A DNA stretch of 25,442 bases. Origin: Macrocybe gigantea (lineage: Eukaryota; Basidiomycota; Agaricomycetes; Agaricales; Callistosporiaceae). The notes under the pieces are model-generated. The model had not been told where the DNA came from and made no database searches. It saw nothing but the letters and a program-made list of their open reading frames with translations. The translations under genes were made by a program, and so were the position numbers. This document shows, in pieces, positions 1-9,666 of this stretch. Where the stretch lies: NCBI GenBank assembly GCA_011319805.1, contig SJRY01000034.1:1-25442 (forward strand), given 5' to 3'. Numbering within the stretch: the first letter of the stretch is position 1; every line of letters starts with the position of its first letter.

Positions 1-76
1 ACTGAACCAAAGGATACGCCCCTACATCTGAGGATACTCGAGGCTAGGCGTTTTTAGTAAGACGATCAAAGGTTGT

Positions 77-1140
77 TTAGTTGACGGATATCGAGTAACC
101 GTCGGTGGTGAGCTGAGCCGACCCTACCTGAGTGTGTTCAATACCATGCCGTTGAACACGGATGCGGAATGCTTACCGACGAACGGTTCAGTGCCTGCCT
201 GTGCTGAACAAGGTAATTCGACGATGGCACATTCTGATTCGAAATAAGGTAGTCTGCGACATGTAAGGTCGGAAGATGAATCTTAAAAACAAGGCAAGAT
301 CAAACACGTACCGAAGAAAGCCTTGAGGTCACCGCTATAGCTTGTGATCTCGTTGGTTGCAAGGAATGAGTAGACGGTCCAGGTCTTGACCGTTCCTTTG
401 TACAGAGTCCAGCTCACGCCTCCGATGTTGACCGTGGCAATTTGAGAACCAGCCGGACGTGCACTTTAATAACAGCAGCATCAAAGGTTAATTAATATGG
501 TAGATCTGGTGACGGGGCAGTTATGGCTTACCCTCCACGTGAGCTGAGCCAGACCATAATTTCATATGAGGTCGTCGAAGTAGCACCTTGAGTTCCAGCC
601 GTGGGTGACAGCCAGAGATCATATGCGATATCAGCAATGAGACCAGAACCGACAGATGAATATGTCCACGACCAGCTTGTCGGAATCGACGTGATCGTAG
701 ATAGTTGTTTGTTCATGCCTGTCATCAGGTCGATGTCTGCAAAGCTCTTCACAGTATTTTGGTCTAAATGTCCTGGCTCAGTATCGAAATAACTTGACCC
801 AATGATGGATACTGACTTCCAACCCAATTATAGGTAGTGCCAGGAGATTGAAATGCCATTCACGACCAATGCTTGCGAACTCTGCGAGCCACTGGTAGCA
901 GTGGATTGACCCCAAAGGTTGTTTTTCAGCATGTATCGTCCTCCAGCCTATACATAAGCCGAATCAGCAATGAAGCGTGACAAGATGGAAAGAAAAACAA
1001 ACCTCGGATTCAGAAGAGTACATTCCAGTCAAGACGGCTCCTCGTCTTTCAAGATCTCTGGCCTCTTGAACTGGGTTGGCGAGAGTCATCGGGACAGCGA
1101 GGGAAAGCAAGACGGCAAAGAGAGTTGATGTCAGAGTCAT
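77..1140 (-). CDS. GH12 endoglucanase/xyloglucanase, left copy, six exons, two frame breaks
   Basis: Secreted glycoside hydrolase family 12 enzyme that cleaves beta-1,4-glucan or xyloglucan in plant cell walls. Exons on the minus strand: 1140-1003, 947-817, 763-532, 463-312, 253-177 and 123-77; the five introns are 53-68 nt, GT-AG. About 259 codons, normal for GH12. The N-terminus is a signal peptide (MTLTSTLFAVLLSLAVPMTL) followed by a Kex2-like Arg-Arg. Exon 3 carries SIPTSWSWTYSS and the nucleophile segment SYEIMVWLSSRGG; exon 5 encodes the acid/base segment AGTEPF, and the protein ends in DGYSISVN. Two base losses break the frame: two bases near 838-842 (Trp-Thr-Thr-Tyr region; the right copy has them) and one near 203, just before the acid/base Glu. 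A TATA box lies 89 nt upstream of the ATG. Either real decay or sequence errors; the intact splice sites and C-terminus favour errors. Confidence 0.87.
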
Positions 1141-1228
1141 TGTGGAATGTGTAGCAAGGGTTGAATGAATCTATGTGAGAGTGGTGAATGCGAGTGGAAT
1201 GGTAGACAGACCGTTTTTTTCTGCACCC

Positions 1229-1236
1229 ATTATATA
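1229..1236 (-). promoter_or_regulatory. TATA box of left GH12 copy
   Basis: TATATAAT on the minus strand, about 90 nt upstream of the GH12 ATG. The same box in the same context, including the following GGGTGCAGAAAA, precedes the right copy. Conservation between two otherwise diverged upstream regions supports a working core promoter. Confidence 0.6.
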
Positions 1237-1437
1237 CGTTGTCAGAGCCCTGCAAGAAGACGAAAAAAAAATCGTGCACGAGTCTAGGTTGGGTAGAGAT
1301 TGTCTGGGACGCGTATAGCTCAGCACAAGGGTAATGTGGTCGGCGTGAGTCTAGAAGGTAGATATGATATTTTTAGTAGTACTTGAGTCCATGATCGGGC
1401 AGCTCTCATGGAGGTGAATTAGCGACTTGTAAAGGAG

Positions 1438-1472
1438 CTGGGAGGAATCAAAGTCTGGGAGGAATCAAAAGT
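1438..1472. repeat. Short tandem direct repeat, two units
   Basis: Two adjacent copies of CTGGGAGGAATCAAAGT, the second with one extra A, followed by a further CTGG. It lies just beyond the end of the inverted duplication. No function can be assigned. Confidence 0.6.
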
Positions 1473-2335
1473 CTGGATGACCACGGGACGCCCTTTTTCA
1501 CACTTTCTATTGCTTTTGGCACCGTCGACTTCGTGATATTGGCCTTGTGAGGCTCTAGGACGAAGTCTTTTTGCTTGTTTGCGAACCGAGGATCTACGCA
1601 CTAAAAGTCCTAAACTTTTGCTCCAGACAATGAGTTCACTACCCTTTTGTCCTTGCTTGGCTTGTGCGTACAAACAATCACCGAGAAGGTCCAGAATCCG
1701 CCTTACAATCGGTCAAAATTTTCGGGCTCGAATAGGAGTGCATGATCTCGCTTGCCAAATTCGATGTCTCCAAGTGCAGGCTTGGATCGGCCAGCTGTAA
1801 ACGTGGCGAGAACTGAAAGCTGGAAAGATGGTGATGTCGGCTTGAATGCTGAATCCTGACTTTGTGATGGGCTCAAAGTTTATAAAGGCGAACAAATTGC
1901 CGCCTGACCTTCAATGATGATTAGATTCGAACTTGGTCCTGAACGGAAAAATACGTGAAACCTCATGAGCCGGACAATGAACTGTCGTTTGTATTCAGGT
2001 TCAAATTCGCTGATGCATGTTTGGGGTGCCCGGAATATTGTGGTTCAGGTAAGCCAACACACTTGTCCAAACCACGCACTTGACATTGCATTTTAATGTT
2101 CGTACTTTCAAGATACGAAGCAAGAACTCACTGAGCGCGGGAGCAGGCGTGGCATGAAATAAGGCACGCTTGGATCCGATCGTGTCGTCCCTAGTTAGCA
2201 TGAATGGTTTCTGAACCGCAAAGAGAAGCTAGATTGCAATCAATTGGTATGATATTTAGGGTATTCTTACAAAAGAGCAGTGGTATATGACTGATCGACG
2301 CGTATGTTCCGCGTATATGCAATACATTTTGCCGT
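1441..2335. other. Intergenic stretch without a recognisable gene
   Basis: Between the GH12 upstream region and the 3' end of the RING gene. Open frames here are short and on both strands, with no recognisable domain or coherent splice structure. The only structure I see is a two-unit direct repeat of about 17-18 bp at 1438-1472 (CTGGGAGGAATCAAA(A)GT). It may include the 3' UTR of the RING gene. Confidence 0.5.
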
Positions 2336-3461
2336 TTATACTTCACCAACCTTCCGCCGTTTAGGACGTTGGTCGACAATAGCTTCCGGGGGCAGATTCT
2401 ATCGAATGTGCAGTCAGGGATTATTATGAGACGATGAGCAGAAGTCGCAATTACCTCAACCGGGAACGGACCCTCGACAATAAGAGATTCATCAATATCT
2501 GCCTCTGGAACATCTCTGGAAGACATTCCAGCCTGCCGTTTTGCTTGTTTCGATAGAGCTTTAAGTTTTCTGTTCAAAAGGGCAATCTACAAGCGGAAAA
2601 GTCAGCAAAGGAGTCTTGGAGGAGAAATTCAATTTTTTTGACCTGTCTGTCTCGGCTCTCGATCGAGGCGTGTAGTTGCGCGATGTCTTCCTCTTTCCTT
2701 CGCAGCATCTTTTTACCTTCTCGGTTGTATACCGCGCCTGTCGATATCTTTCCTTGGCGTCCTCTACCTGAGCCCTTGCCTCCGCCGCCAGGGCAAATAT
2801 CTCTTCATAATGCTGCCGTGCCTCGTGGAGCTCCACTTGAAGACAAGTGACCTTGTTGTCTAGGAAGTCGGCCTCCCTGGCTTTGTCGTGCATGTCTTTT
2901 ATCTGCCTGAGAAGCTCTCTTTTTTCTGCTCGTTCTTCCTCTAATTTCACAAAAACTGGAAGAAGGCGTTCTTCTAAATTCAAGGTCGTCATCATCAACG
3001 CGTCCTGGAATGAATTTGGTGTTGACACCGTTAGATTAGAACGTGAGGTAAAATCGTGAAACAATTCACGGCGGTAGCTTGGTCGATGTTCGCGCCTTTG
3101 ATCGCCTTCTTCAATTTCCTCCCAGCGCGGCGAATAGTGGAGGAAGACGCATCCGCGTTAATCAAATCGAGCCCATCCTTCAATTCCACGGGTTGCGCCT
3201 TCTCTTCAACCTGCTCATTCGCTAACGTAACGAAGATTTGGCGAGGCTGTTCGTTCCCTTTCGGACGCCTGCATAGTGGGCAGGTTGGAATAGAACGACT
3301 TTTTACGAGGCAGTCTATGCAAAATCCATGTCCTGTGAGAAGATTTCCATCGTCAGCACGTTCTTCCACGCTCGAGGACAGCCTTGCGTACCGCATGGAA
3401 GAAACCGAAATCGGTCGAGCGCGTACTCTTCTTTGCATATCTCGCATTCAATACGTGCCAT
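2336..3461 (-). CDS. RING-HC finger protein with long coiled coil (probable E3 ubiquitin ligase)
   Basis: Exons on the minus strand: 3461-3392, 3332-3070, 3004-2643, 2586-2455 and 2398-2336; introns 56-65 nt. About 296 residues. The first 24 codons carry CEIC and the end of the first zinc-ligand half (FLPCG); exon 2 continues with HGFCIDC and CPLC, giving a C3HC4 RING at residues 6-50. This layout (N-terminal RING then coiled coil) is that of small E3 ligases such as TRAIP-type proteins, but I cannot name an orthologue. Exon 3 is an uninterrupted Glu/Lys/Arg-rich coiled coil (LEERLLPVFVKLEEERAEKR). The C-terminus has a basic cluster, PKRRKV, a likely nuclear localisation signal. One base is missing in the A-run at 2710-2714: the coiled coil continues in another frame (EEDIAQLHASIESRDRQ). 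Divergent from the RPA34-like gene, 222 bp apart. Confidence 0.8.
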
Positions 3462-3683
3462 ATCTTGCGTTGATGGTGATGGGTCTACGACACAGTATAA
3501 GAGGTAGGTCGGTGAGAGAGAGCTGCCCGTCGTTGAGCGCGTCGAACACGGTCAGGGGCAAAGCACGTGAATCCGCGTACACTTGAGCCTGGCATTGTTT
3601 GGTTTCAGGGTTGATGCCTTCCGATGCAAATACGTCCCGAAACGGACAGGGTAACTTGCACAGGAAAGCAAAAATCCGCAAAC
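3462..3683. promoter_or_regulatory. Divergent promoter region, RING gene / RPA34-like gene
   Basis: 222 bp separate the two start codons, which face away from each other, so both genes must draw on this segment. I see no clear TATA box, as is common for fungal housekeeping genes. Confidence 0.5.
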
Positions 3684-4666
3684 ATGCCCTCATCACCCTC
3701 GTCGTCCTCGTCGGCTTCTTCATCGCCAGAGCCGGAAGAAGTGATAAGCTTGATTCAAAAGCCGAAGGCAGCAAAGAACACAAGTCGAAAGCAGACAAGG
3801 GAAGGAACGAAGGTGTCGATCCTTCGTGGGCGTTCGCACCGCCCTCTGGCTATGAACTTGTGGAAGGTGGAGTTGACGCCGGGGAATTTGATTGGGACAC
3901 CATCGCGAATAACGACGATTTGGAGCTTTGTCTCATCCGCGTGCCTGAGAATGTACGTTGTTATGATTCAGTCTATGCGTCTATGTCAACTCTGAACATT
4001 TGTACACCTAGATTAAACCAAAATATCTCGAAAATCTGACCATCCAAACACCCCATCCCCTCCAAAAAGCTCGATAGTTGGCTCGTTAAAACGCAAACAC
4101 GCAACCTTTGACGTCTGGTATGTTGGCGAAGACAACGACGACGAGCTGCCCGTCGGTGGGGAAGAGATGAGAGGCATCTCGTGTCTCTTGCCTCGGAAAA
4201 GCGAAAAAGGAAAGCTTTATCCTGGTGCGGCTGCATTTAATCTGCGAGAGCGTTAGATAGCTTATGGCGTCCTGATGCAGCGCCCAAGCCTATCACTAGA
4301 CACCTAGTGTTGTCAGGTCAGGCAGCGACTCCCAGCCCAATGCAGACGGCCGATTCCACACCTGCAGAGGCAATAGAGAAATCTCGCAATCCACCCCGAG
4401 AATCCTACCCAAAAGAACTTTTAAAACAGATTCATGCCTTACGGCTCACTCAGCGCACCGGACGAAAAGGAATCGGCCCCGATGGAGGTGGACACTACGC
4501 TTTCGTCACCAAAATACCCGAGTCACCGAAGAAAAAGCATACCCTCAAGGAAGAGACGGGGCCGTCGAAGGAGCAGAGCAAAAAGGAGAAAAGCAAGAAG
4601 AGAAAAAGCAGCGATCATGAAGCCTCGCGTCCGAAGAAGAGCAAAAAAGCGAAAACCACGTCTTGA
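3684..4666 (+). CDS. RPA34: RNA polymerase I subunit RPA34.5-like
   Basis: Exons 3684-3952, 4012-4224 and 4281-4666; introns 59 and 56 nt. About 289 residues. Architecture matches the Rpa34 (PAF49/CAST) family: acidic Ser-rich N-terminus (MPSSPSSSSSASSSPEPEE), then a dimerisation-type core (WAFAPPSGYELV, LELCLIRVPEN, IKPKYLENL, then HATFDVWYVGE and CLLPR), then a very Lys-rich tail (KKEKSKKRKSS, PKKSKKAKTTS*). In the family this subunit pairs with Rpa49, stabilises Pol I and helps rRNA synthesis in the nucleolus. Two one-base losses break the frame: one around 3800-3815 and one in the A-run 4064-4068. Family assignment rests on motif order and composition; a generic nucleolar Lys-rich protein is the alternative. 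Confidence 0.72.
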
Positions 4667-4928
4667 TGATACTCAAATGCTATGCCATTTGTATTTCCGC
4701 CCTAGCGTGATTTTGCACACATCTAGGAATGAGATCGTGGATGAGCGCTAAGGCGCCAGAGCAACAAAGGGAAAGAGGGAGAAGCAAAAGCGTCATCACA
4801 AAAAGTGAAAGAGACAGGGAAAAACATATGATGCTGTATGAAAAACGGCGTGCACATTGAATGAATAACGTTAACTCAAGTTACTTGAGATTAATAAGAG
4901 TGAAGGGAGGGTGGGGTGATTGAATTGC

Positions 4929-7233
4929 TTAACCAACATCCATGTTATCCTCTGTGGCTCTTTCCTTTCCTTTGCTAGTCCGTTGACTGTCGTTTGAATG
5001 CTGCACAGTATCGCCTGCACCTCCTCGTCAACGCCTTGATATATACTCTCCTGCGGGAACCCCCATATCCGCCCCGGATGCTCCCTCTGCTTCTGCTCGA
5101 AAACGGACCCAACCTTATCCACCCACATCCGCCGCGTCTCCACGAGCTGCGTGAGCTGGTCGTTCACCCGCAGTCGGTTCTCCTCGTCCGCGTTCAGTCC
5201 CACCGCGGCGGGGCAGGGTTGCGGGCCGACAGGGTTGACGTTCGCGTCCCCGTTCGCATCCGCCACCTTCTTTTTCTTCTTCGACATCTTCGGCGCATCC
5301 TTGTTCTGCAGCTTGCTATATAACGTGGTGAGGTTCTTGTCGATCGAGTCGCGCACTTCCAGGTACTCCTGATATCCAAGGCGGTCGCGCGCGATGCTCA
5401 CGAGCCGCTTCTTCCTCGCTTTGTTCGTCGCCACGACTCTTCGCAGATCCTTCTGAGCATGACGCAGAGCCGTTGCTATCGGATCGTCAACTTTCTGTGT
5501 GAAATCGGGCTACACGGAGACAGGGTTAGCGTGACGAACGCAGGCGGGAAAGGATACTCACAACTCCATCCAATAACCCATGCAACCGCATCGTGTCTCG
5601 TATCCGGTTCTCCAAGTCTGACACGTTCATCTTTTCTCTTCTCTCTCGCAGCCGCTGCGCCACTTCCTCCAGGTCGCCCCTCCATAGCGTCCTCAGCAGC
5701 TTTCACTCCCTTCCAAACATTCTTATCTTTATCTGGCATCGACAGTAGAGCGCTTATGACGCGTTCTGTCAGAGGGCCGTGCCCTTTCTCCTCTGTGAGC
5801 AGGTCCGTTTCTATCAATGTTGATGGGTCCCATCTTGGAACAGGCGCCGCGAACTGAGAGGGAGGTGCCTCCTGTGGATCCGTGAAGGCCGCGACGGGAG
5901 GTAATATTCCCGAATCCTGATCTTCCCACATGTCCAAGTAATGCCGACCCAGTTTGGGCATCACGAACGGCTCTACCTCATCGCCAGTGTACTCCAGAAA
6001 TCCGACGTCTTCTTCCCTTATGTTCCGTAGCCAAGGTTCTATGCTAGAATAAAAGCTCGTGACAAGGATCTGTGCAGGGATCTTTTGCTTGCTAAAGTCT
6101 TCCATAACTTCTGTCGGTTTACTCGGGCCAGGTATTGGCGGCGGGGCACGGGTGGACGAGGAGGTAAGAGAGAGGATGACGGCGGTACGGAAAAATCTGG
6201 TCCGGTCGACGGCTGAACCAATGTTTAGATGAGCAAATAGGACTCCAAACTCTGGAATGACGAACTTTGAAATGCGTTGCAGCCGCTGGCACAACAGGTT
6301 TCTGAGGTTTGGGAGGTAGCGGTGGGACAGATGGATGGGTTACGGGGGGTGTAGACTTAAGAGGCCGTTGGAATTCTATAACAGATGGGTAAGCGAACGG
6401 TCTGGTCCAAACCTCAGAGTATGAAATACCGGATTCAACGTCACTTTCATCAAGCTCTCGTTTCCGCTTCTTTTTCTTCTTTTTCAACTCCTCAGCAGTT
6501 CTTAGGTCCAGAGAGCCATCAGATAGGTCAGATTATTGGAAGATAAACAGCCTTACAGTCTGCGAGGGTCGAGAGATGACCGTTGAGACGGTGGAACTGA
6601 CGGTGGGGGTTGTGCCGAGAGACGAGGTTTGCCCACCTGAGCACCGAGAGAAGTTGCTGATCTCGTTTCATCGACGTCCAAGACAGGCGTGACTGGGTAT
6701 GTAAAGCACGGAGATGCGTTCCGATAGGCAGCATGGAAGCCGATACATCCACGGATGGAATCAATTCAAGGATAGTCGAGCAACGGAGTGAGGAGCATAA
6801 CATCCATCGCAGGATTTCAAGCGTCCGAAATCCATATGAAGGATATGTTGAAGAGGGAAGAATATCGTGACATTGGAAAGGTGCCACATATGCATGGATA
6901 ATGCAACAGTTGGAGACAGACGAGAACAAGTCCTGTCAGGAAATTTATGACGCGTCCGAATATGTTACACGTACAATCACGCTCGCGTTTAATTTTGTCG
7001 ACCGCTTTCGCCTTTCCCTTCTCTTTCTCCTTCATGCGACGCATAGACTCTTCAATGGTCTTCAAGTCTTCTCCGGCTTTCTTGGCCCGGGCCAAGCTGG
7101 CCTTTTTCAGTTCTTTGAGTTCATCATGTAGTTGCTCCAGGTCTAGCGTCGGTGGTATAGAGTCCGAAATCTTCTTCAGTAGCGATGACTGCAATGGAAT
7201 CGGGGTGGTGAACGGAGATAGTTTGGACGACAT
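4929..7233 (-). CDS. ADA3: SAGA/ADA histone acetyltransferase subunit Ada3 (Ngg1)
   Basis: Ada3 links Ada2-Gcn5 to SAGA and sets the activity of the acetyltransferase module in the nucleus. Start at 7233 (MSSKLSPFTTPIPLQSS), followed by a helical N-terminus (LHDELKELKKASLARAKKAG, ESMRRMKEKEKGKAK). Downstream exons are clear: 6557 upward into an unresolved Ser/Pro-rich part, 6500-6266 (EELKKKKKKRKRE), 6212-5562 (PPPIPGPSKPTEVMEDF, DVGFLEYTGDEVEPFVMPKL, GRHYLDMWED, KAAEDAMEGRPGGSGAAAA) and 5509-4929 (DDPIATALRHAQ, ARDRLGYQEYLEVRDSIDK, GRIWGFPQESIYQGVDEEVQ). The last two exons hold the conserved C-terminal Ada3 domain. Frame breaks: near 5630-5646 (two bases in an AG/A-rich run) and one base near 5013. 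After the latter the true end reads SKGKERATEDNMDVG*. Exon 1/2 between about 6600 and 6975 could not be resolved; a first intron of only about 40 nt is implied. Convergent with RPA34 (262 bp). Confidence 0.88.
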
Positions 7234-7520
7234 TTCGGCCGACGCAGTCACGATGACCGTCCGAGAAGGTATGTCCTAGGGGTATTCCAGAGCGCTGAAT
7301 CCAACTATGTGGATATCAGAGCGGGTCGACCGACGAGGAGTCGAGATATGAGAGACCGGCGTCGCCTGATTCGAGGTCGGAAACAAGGTGCGAACTAAGG
7401 TTTAACAGATCACGAGTTCGATTGCCTCAGAATTCACACGGACACTACGCGACAACGATCCCGTCTTCGACGCCATCCCACCACGGCGCACATCATGTCT
7501 TTCTAATTTGTTTGAAAAAA
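7234..7520. promoter_or_regulatory. Divergent promoter region, ADA3 / Mg transporter
   Basis: 287 bp between the start codons of two genes pointing away from each other. No other coding sequence is evident, so both promoters and 5' UTRs lie here. Confidence 0.5.
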
Positions 7521-9480
7521 ATGGTCTCCATTTTCCATGAGGACTCCTCCGTTGAGGAGGATATCGAAATGATTGGCCTGCGTCACGCCACCGAGCGCTC
7601 GACTACGGACGACCACTCGGCAAACGGTCATGGCCACTACCCCGCTAAGAAAGTCTCAGAGGAGCATGAATCCGACGACGAGGATGACAGTGGAGTAGGT
7701 GGCGAAGATAGCCACCGTGCGCTTCTAGGCTCGACGGAGCGCGTTCGCCCTCGAAGAGAGCTTTTCAACAACCTGCGAGCCTACTGGAATCAAGTTCAAA
7801 ACATCGTAGTTGAGGTAATGCACGATGCAATTCTCGACCGCTTTACCTAACGATTGAGTTTAGAGCGCGCCTACCTGCTTCTGACTACGATTAGTTTGCT
7901 ATTTACGGGAAAATTACTAGAGCAAGTGTCCGTGAGTAGCCAGTCCTCTTTAGTCGCCCTATGTCTCATACCCTCATTCAGCGCTGGCGGGCTATGCGAG
8001 AAGTCCATCAGCTAATTATGATCATACCAGTTATCCTCAATCTCAAAGGAAATCTGGAAATGAATTTATCAGCTCGCCTTGGAACTGCTGCCAACACGAA
8101 CGAACTAGACGACCTAAGGTCCGCAAGTCAATGATATTTGGAAATCTCTCTCTATTGCAAGTGCAAGCTACCGTTGTTTCCTTCGTGGCTGCAGTCATTG
8201 CACTGTTGTTAGGCCGCATATTACCTTTCATATTCCCCTCTCCGGAATCTGCCACGTTGGCCAATGGCGCTTCCGAGATTTCATCAGCGGCCAATTCCAC
8301 TCGTTCGTTATTCCACCCAATAAACTATGCAATTTTAGACCCTAGAAGACCCATTCCACATCCTATTTCGCCTTTAAAACCCAGAACTGGAATACCAACG
8401 TAGGTCGCCTCTCGCTCTTTGTGTTCCGACGCTTAACTTGTTTCAACCAGCCTCATCATGGTTGCCTCCACCTCCATGACTGCCGCTTGTCTTTCTGGTG
8501 TATTTCTCGGTTCATTCATGTGTGCTCTAATTGTCTTATGTTGGCGGTTTGGTCGTGACCCTGGTATGTCGGAATCTGACTAGATCACGGATCAACGCTT
8601 CACTTCCTTGATATCCAGATAACATAGCCCCGCCAGTGGCATCATGTCTCGGCGACTTGATCACTCTGTGCTTTGTCGGCCTGACATCGTCGGTCCTCAT
8701 TCTCGTCATCGACACGCCTATTCCTTTCGTTGTCGGCATCCTCGTCGTTATCTCCTCCACCACGTGTCTAATACTCACCCTTCGTAATCGTCATGTTCGA
8801 CCGCTCCTTAGCCAGGGATGGACGCCTCTTTTTGGCGCCATGGTAATCAGCAGTGGCACAGGTATTGTTCTGGACAGATTCGTGAGCAGATATGAGGGTT
8901 TTGCCATGTTAGCTGTCGTTATAAGCGGTCTGTATTCAATCATTGTCTGCATGAGATTTAAATTTAACGTTATTCTAGGCCTGCCCGGGAGTGTCGGCTC
9001 CATCTTCGTATCTCGGCTGTCCACTTCTCTTCACGCTGCGGCTCTCTCAATTTCACCAAGTACCGCTCGTTCCCTTGGCAGCAAGCCCACACCCGAGCCT
9101 AGCAGGCGGCTTGTAATGATGACACTTCTCTTCGTCACCCTCCCGTGGAGATCATCTTCCTCAGCGTCTTGCACGGACTGGGCTGGCTGCACCTTCCCTT
9201 CCTATTTGTCGCGTTCTCCGTCGTATTCTTCTTCTGCGCTGTACGTCTTTTGCTATCATCATGGACACGAGTCTTTTGATGACTCTATGTCTTACAGGTC
9301 TTCATTTCCCTGGTTATTGCTCAATCATTAACCGACTTTCTTTGGTCGAAACAAAAGGATCCGGACATGTATGCCCTTCCAATCCACTCGGCTCTCATGG
9401 ACCTCGTTGGCCAATTGTTGCTTGTTATATGCTTCGAGATTGTCCAGACGCTCGGTGCGCGTGTTCGCATGAGGGCCTGA
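7521..9480 (+). CDS. SLC41/MgtE-type divalent cation (Mg2+) transporter
   Basis: Membrane transporter of the SLC41/MgtE family, which moves Mg2+ across membranes. Exons 7521-7814, 7864-7931, 7982-8399, 8451-8563, 8619-8927, 8979-9240 and 9298-9480; introns 49-57 nt. About 549 residues, the usual two-domain size. The N-terminus is an acidic cytosolic segment (residues 1-85). Repeat one has SAPTLLLTTISLLFTGKLLE, the hallmark NLKGNLEMNLSARLGTAAN and LLQVQATVVSFVAA. Repeat two has VASTSMTAACLSGVFLGSFM, GWTPLFGAMVISSGTGIVLD and GLPGSVGSIFVSRLSTSLHA. The start was chosen as the first in-frame ATG, in AAAAAAATGG context. Single bases are missing near 7876 (Thr-Leu-Leu-Leu), 8118-8119 (Leu-Arg-Val-Arg-Lys-Ser) and 9142-9144 (Leu-Pro-Val-Glu). 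Each restores a family-consistent reading, so errors are likelier than decay. Confidence 0.9.
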
Positions 9481-9605
9481 AAACCCGAAGCCACGGATCT
9501 TGCTTACTCGGTCGCGATTGGTGCAAACACCTTGCTGTTGATATCATGTGTCGTCCCTTCCTTTTCCTCATACTGTAATGCTTGACCCGTAAACCATGGA
9601 CAGCT

Positions 9606-9611
9606 AATAAA
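9606..9611 (+). terminator. Polyadenylation signal of the Mg transporter
   Basis: AATAAA, 126 nt after the stop codon, in the 186-bp convergent gap with the PL14 gene. Confidence 0.5.
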
Positions 9612-9625
9612 GAACAATAATTTAA

Positions 9626-9631
9626 TTTATT
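9626..9631 (-). terminator. Polyadenylation signal of the PL14 gene
   Basis: AATAAA on the minus strand (TTTATT on plus), 36 nt after the PL14 stop. It lies only 14 nt from the opposite-strand signal, so the two transcripts probably overlap at their 3' ends. Confidence 0.5.
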
Positions 9632-9666
9632 CTTCATCCCGGATATACTGTAATATGAATTGGATC

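Larger units (their letters stand above)
1..1440. repeat. Left arm of inverted duplication (GH12 gene plus upstream region)
   Basis: Read on the minus strand, this segment aligns with 24391-25442 on the plus strand. It includes the GH12 coding exons, introns, TATA box and about 300 bp of promoter. The outermost recognisable match is the shared CTCCTTTACAAGTCGC next to ATTCACC (about 1410-1437 here, about 24391-24420 in the right arm). Similarity is strongest in exon 3/intron 3 and weakest in the promoter, where small indels are common. The arm continues beyond the right window edge, so its full length cannot be seen. Confidence 0.85.

Noticed and set aside
601..792. Plus-strand frame across the left GH12 gene
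   Set aside because: Antisense of exon 3; the minus-strand frame encodes the recognisable GH12 core.
2191..2577. Unspliced 128-codon reading at the end of the RING gene
   Set aside because: It reads through an intron at 2399-2454; splicing gives a better C-terminus with PKRRKV and a stop at 2336.
3056..3586. 176-codon plus-strand frame
   Set aside because: Antisense to the RING gene, whose zinc ligands and splice sites are clear; the plus frame has no family features.
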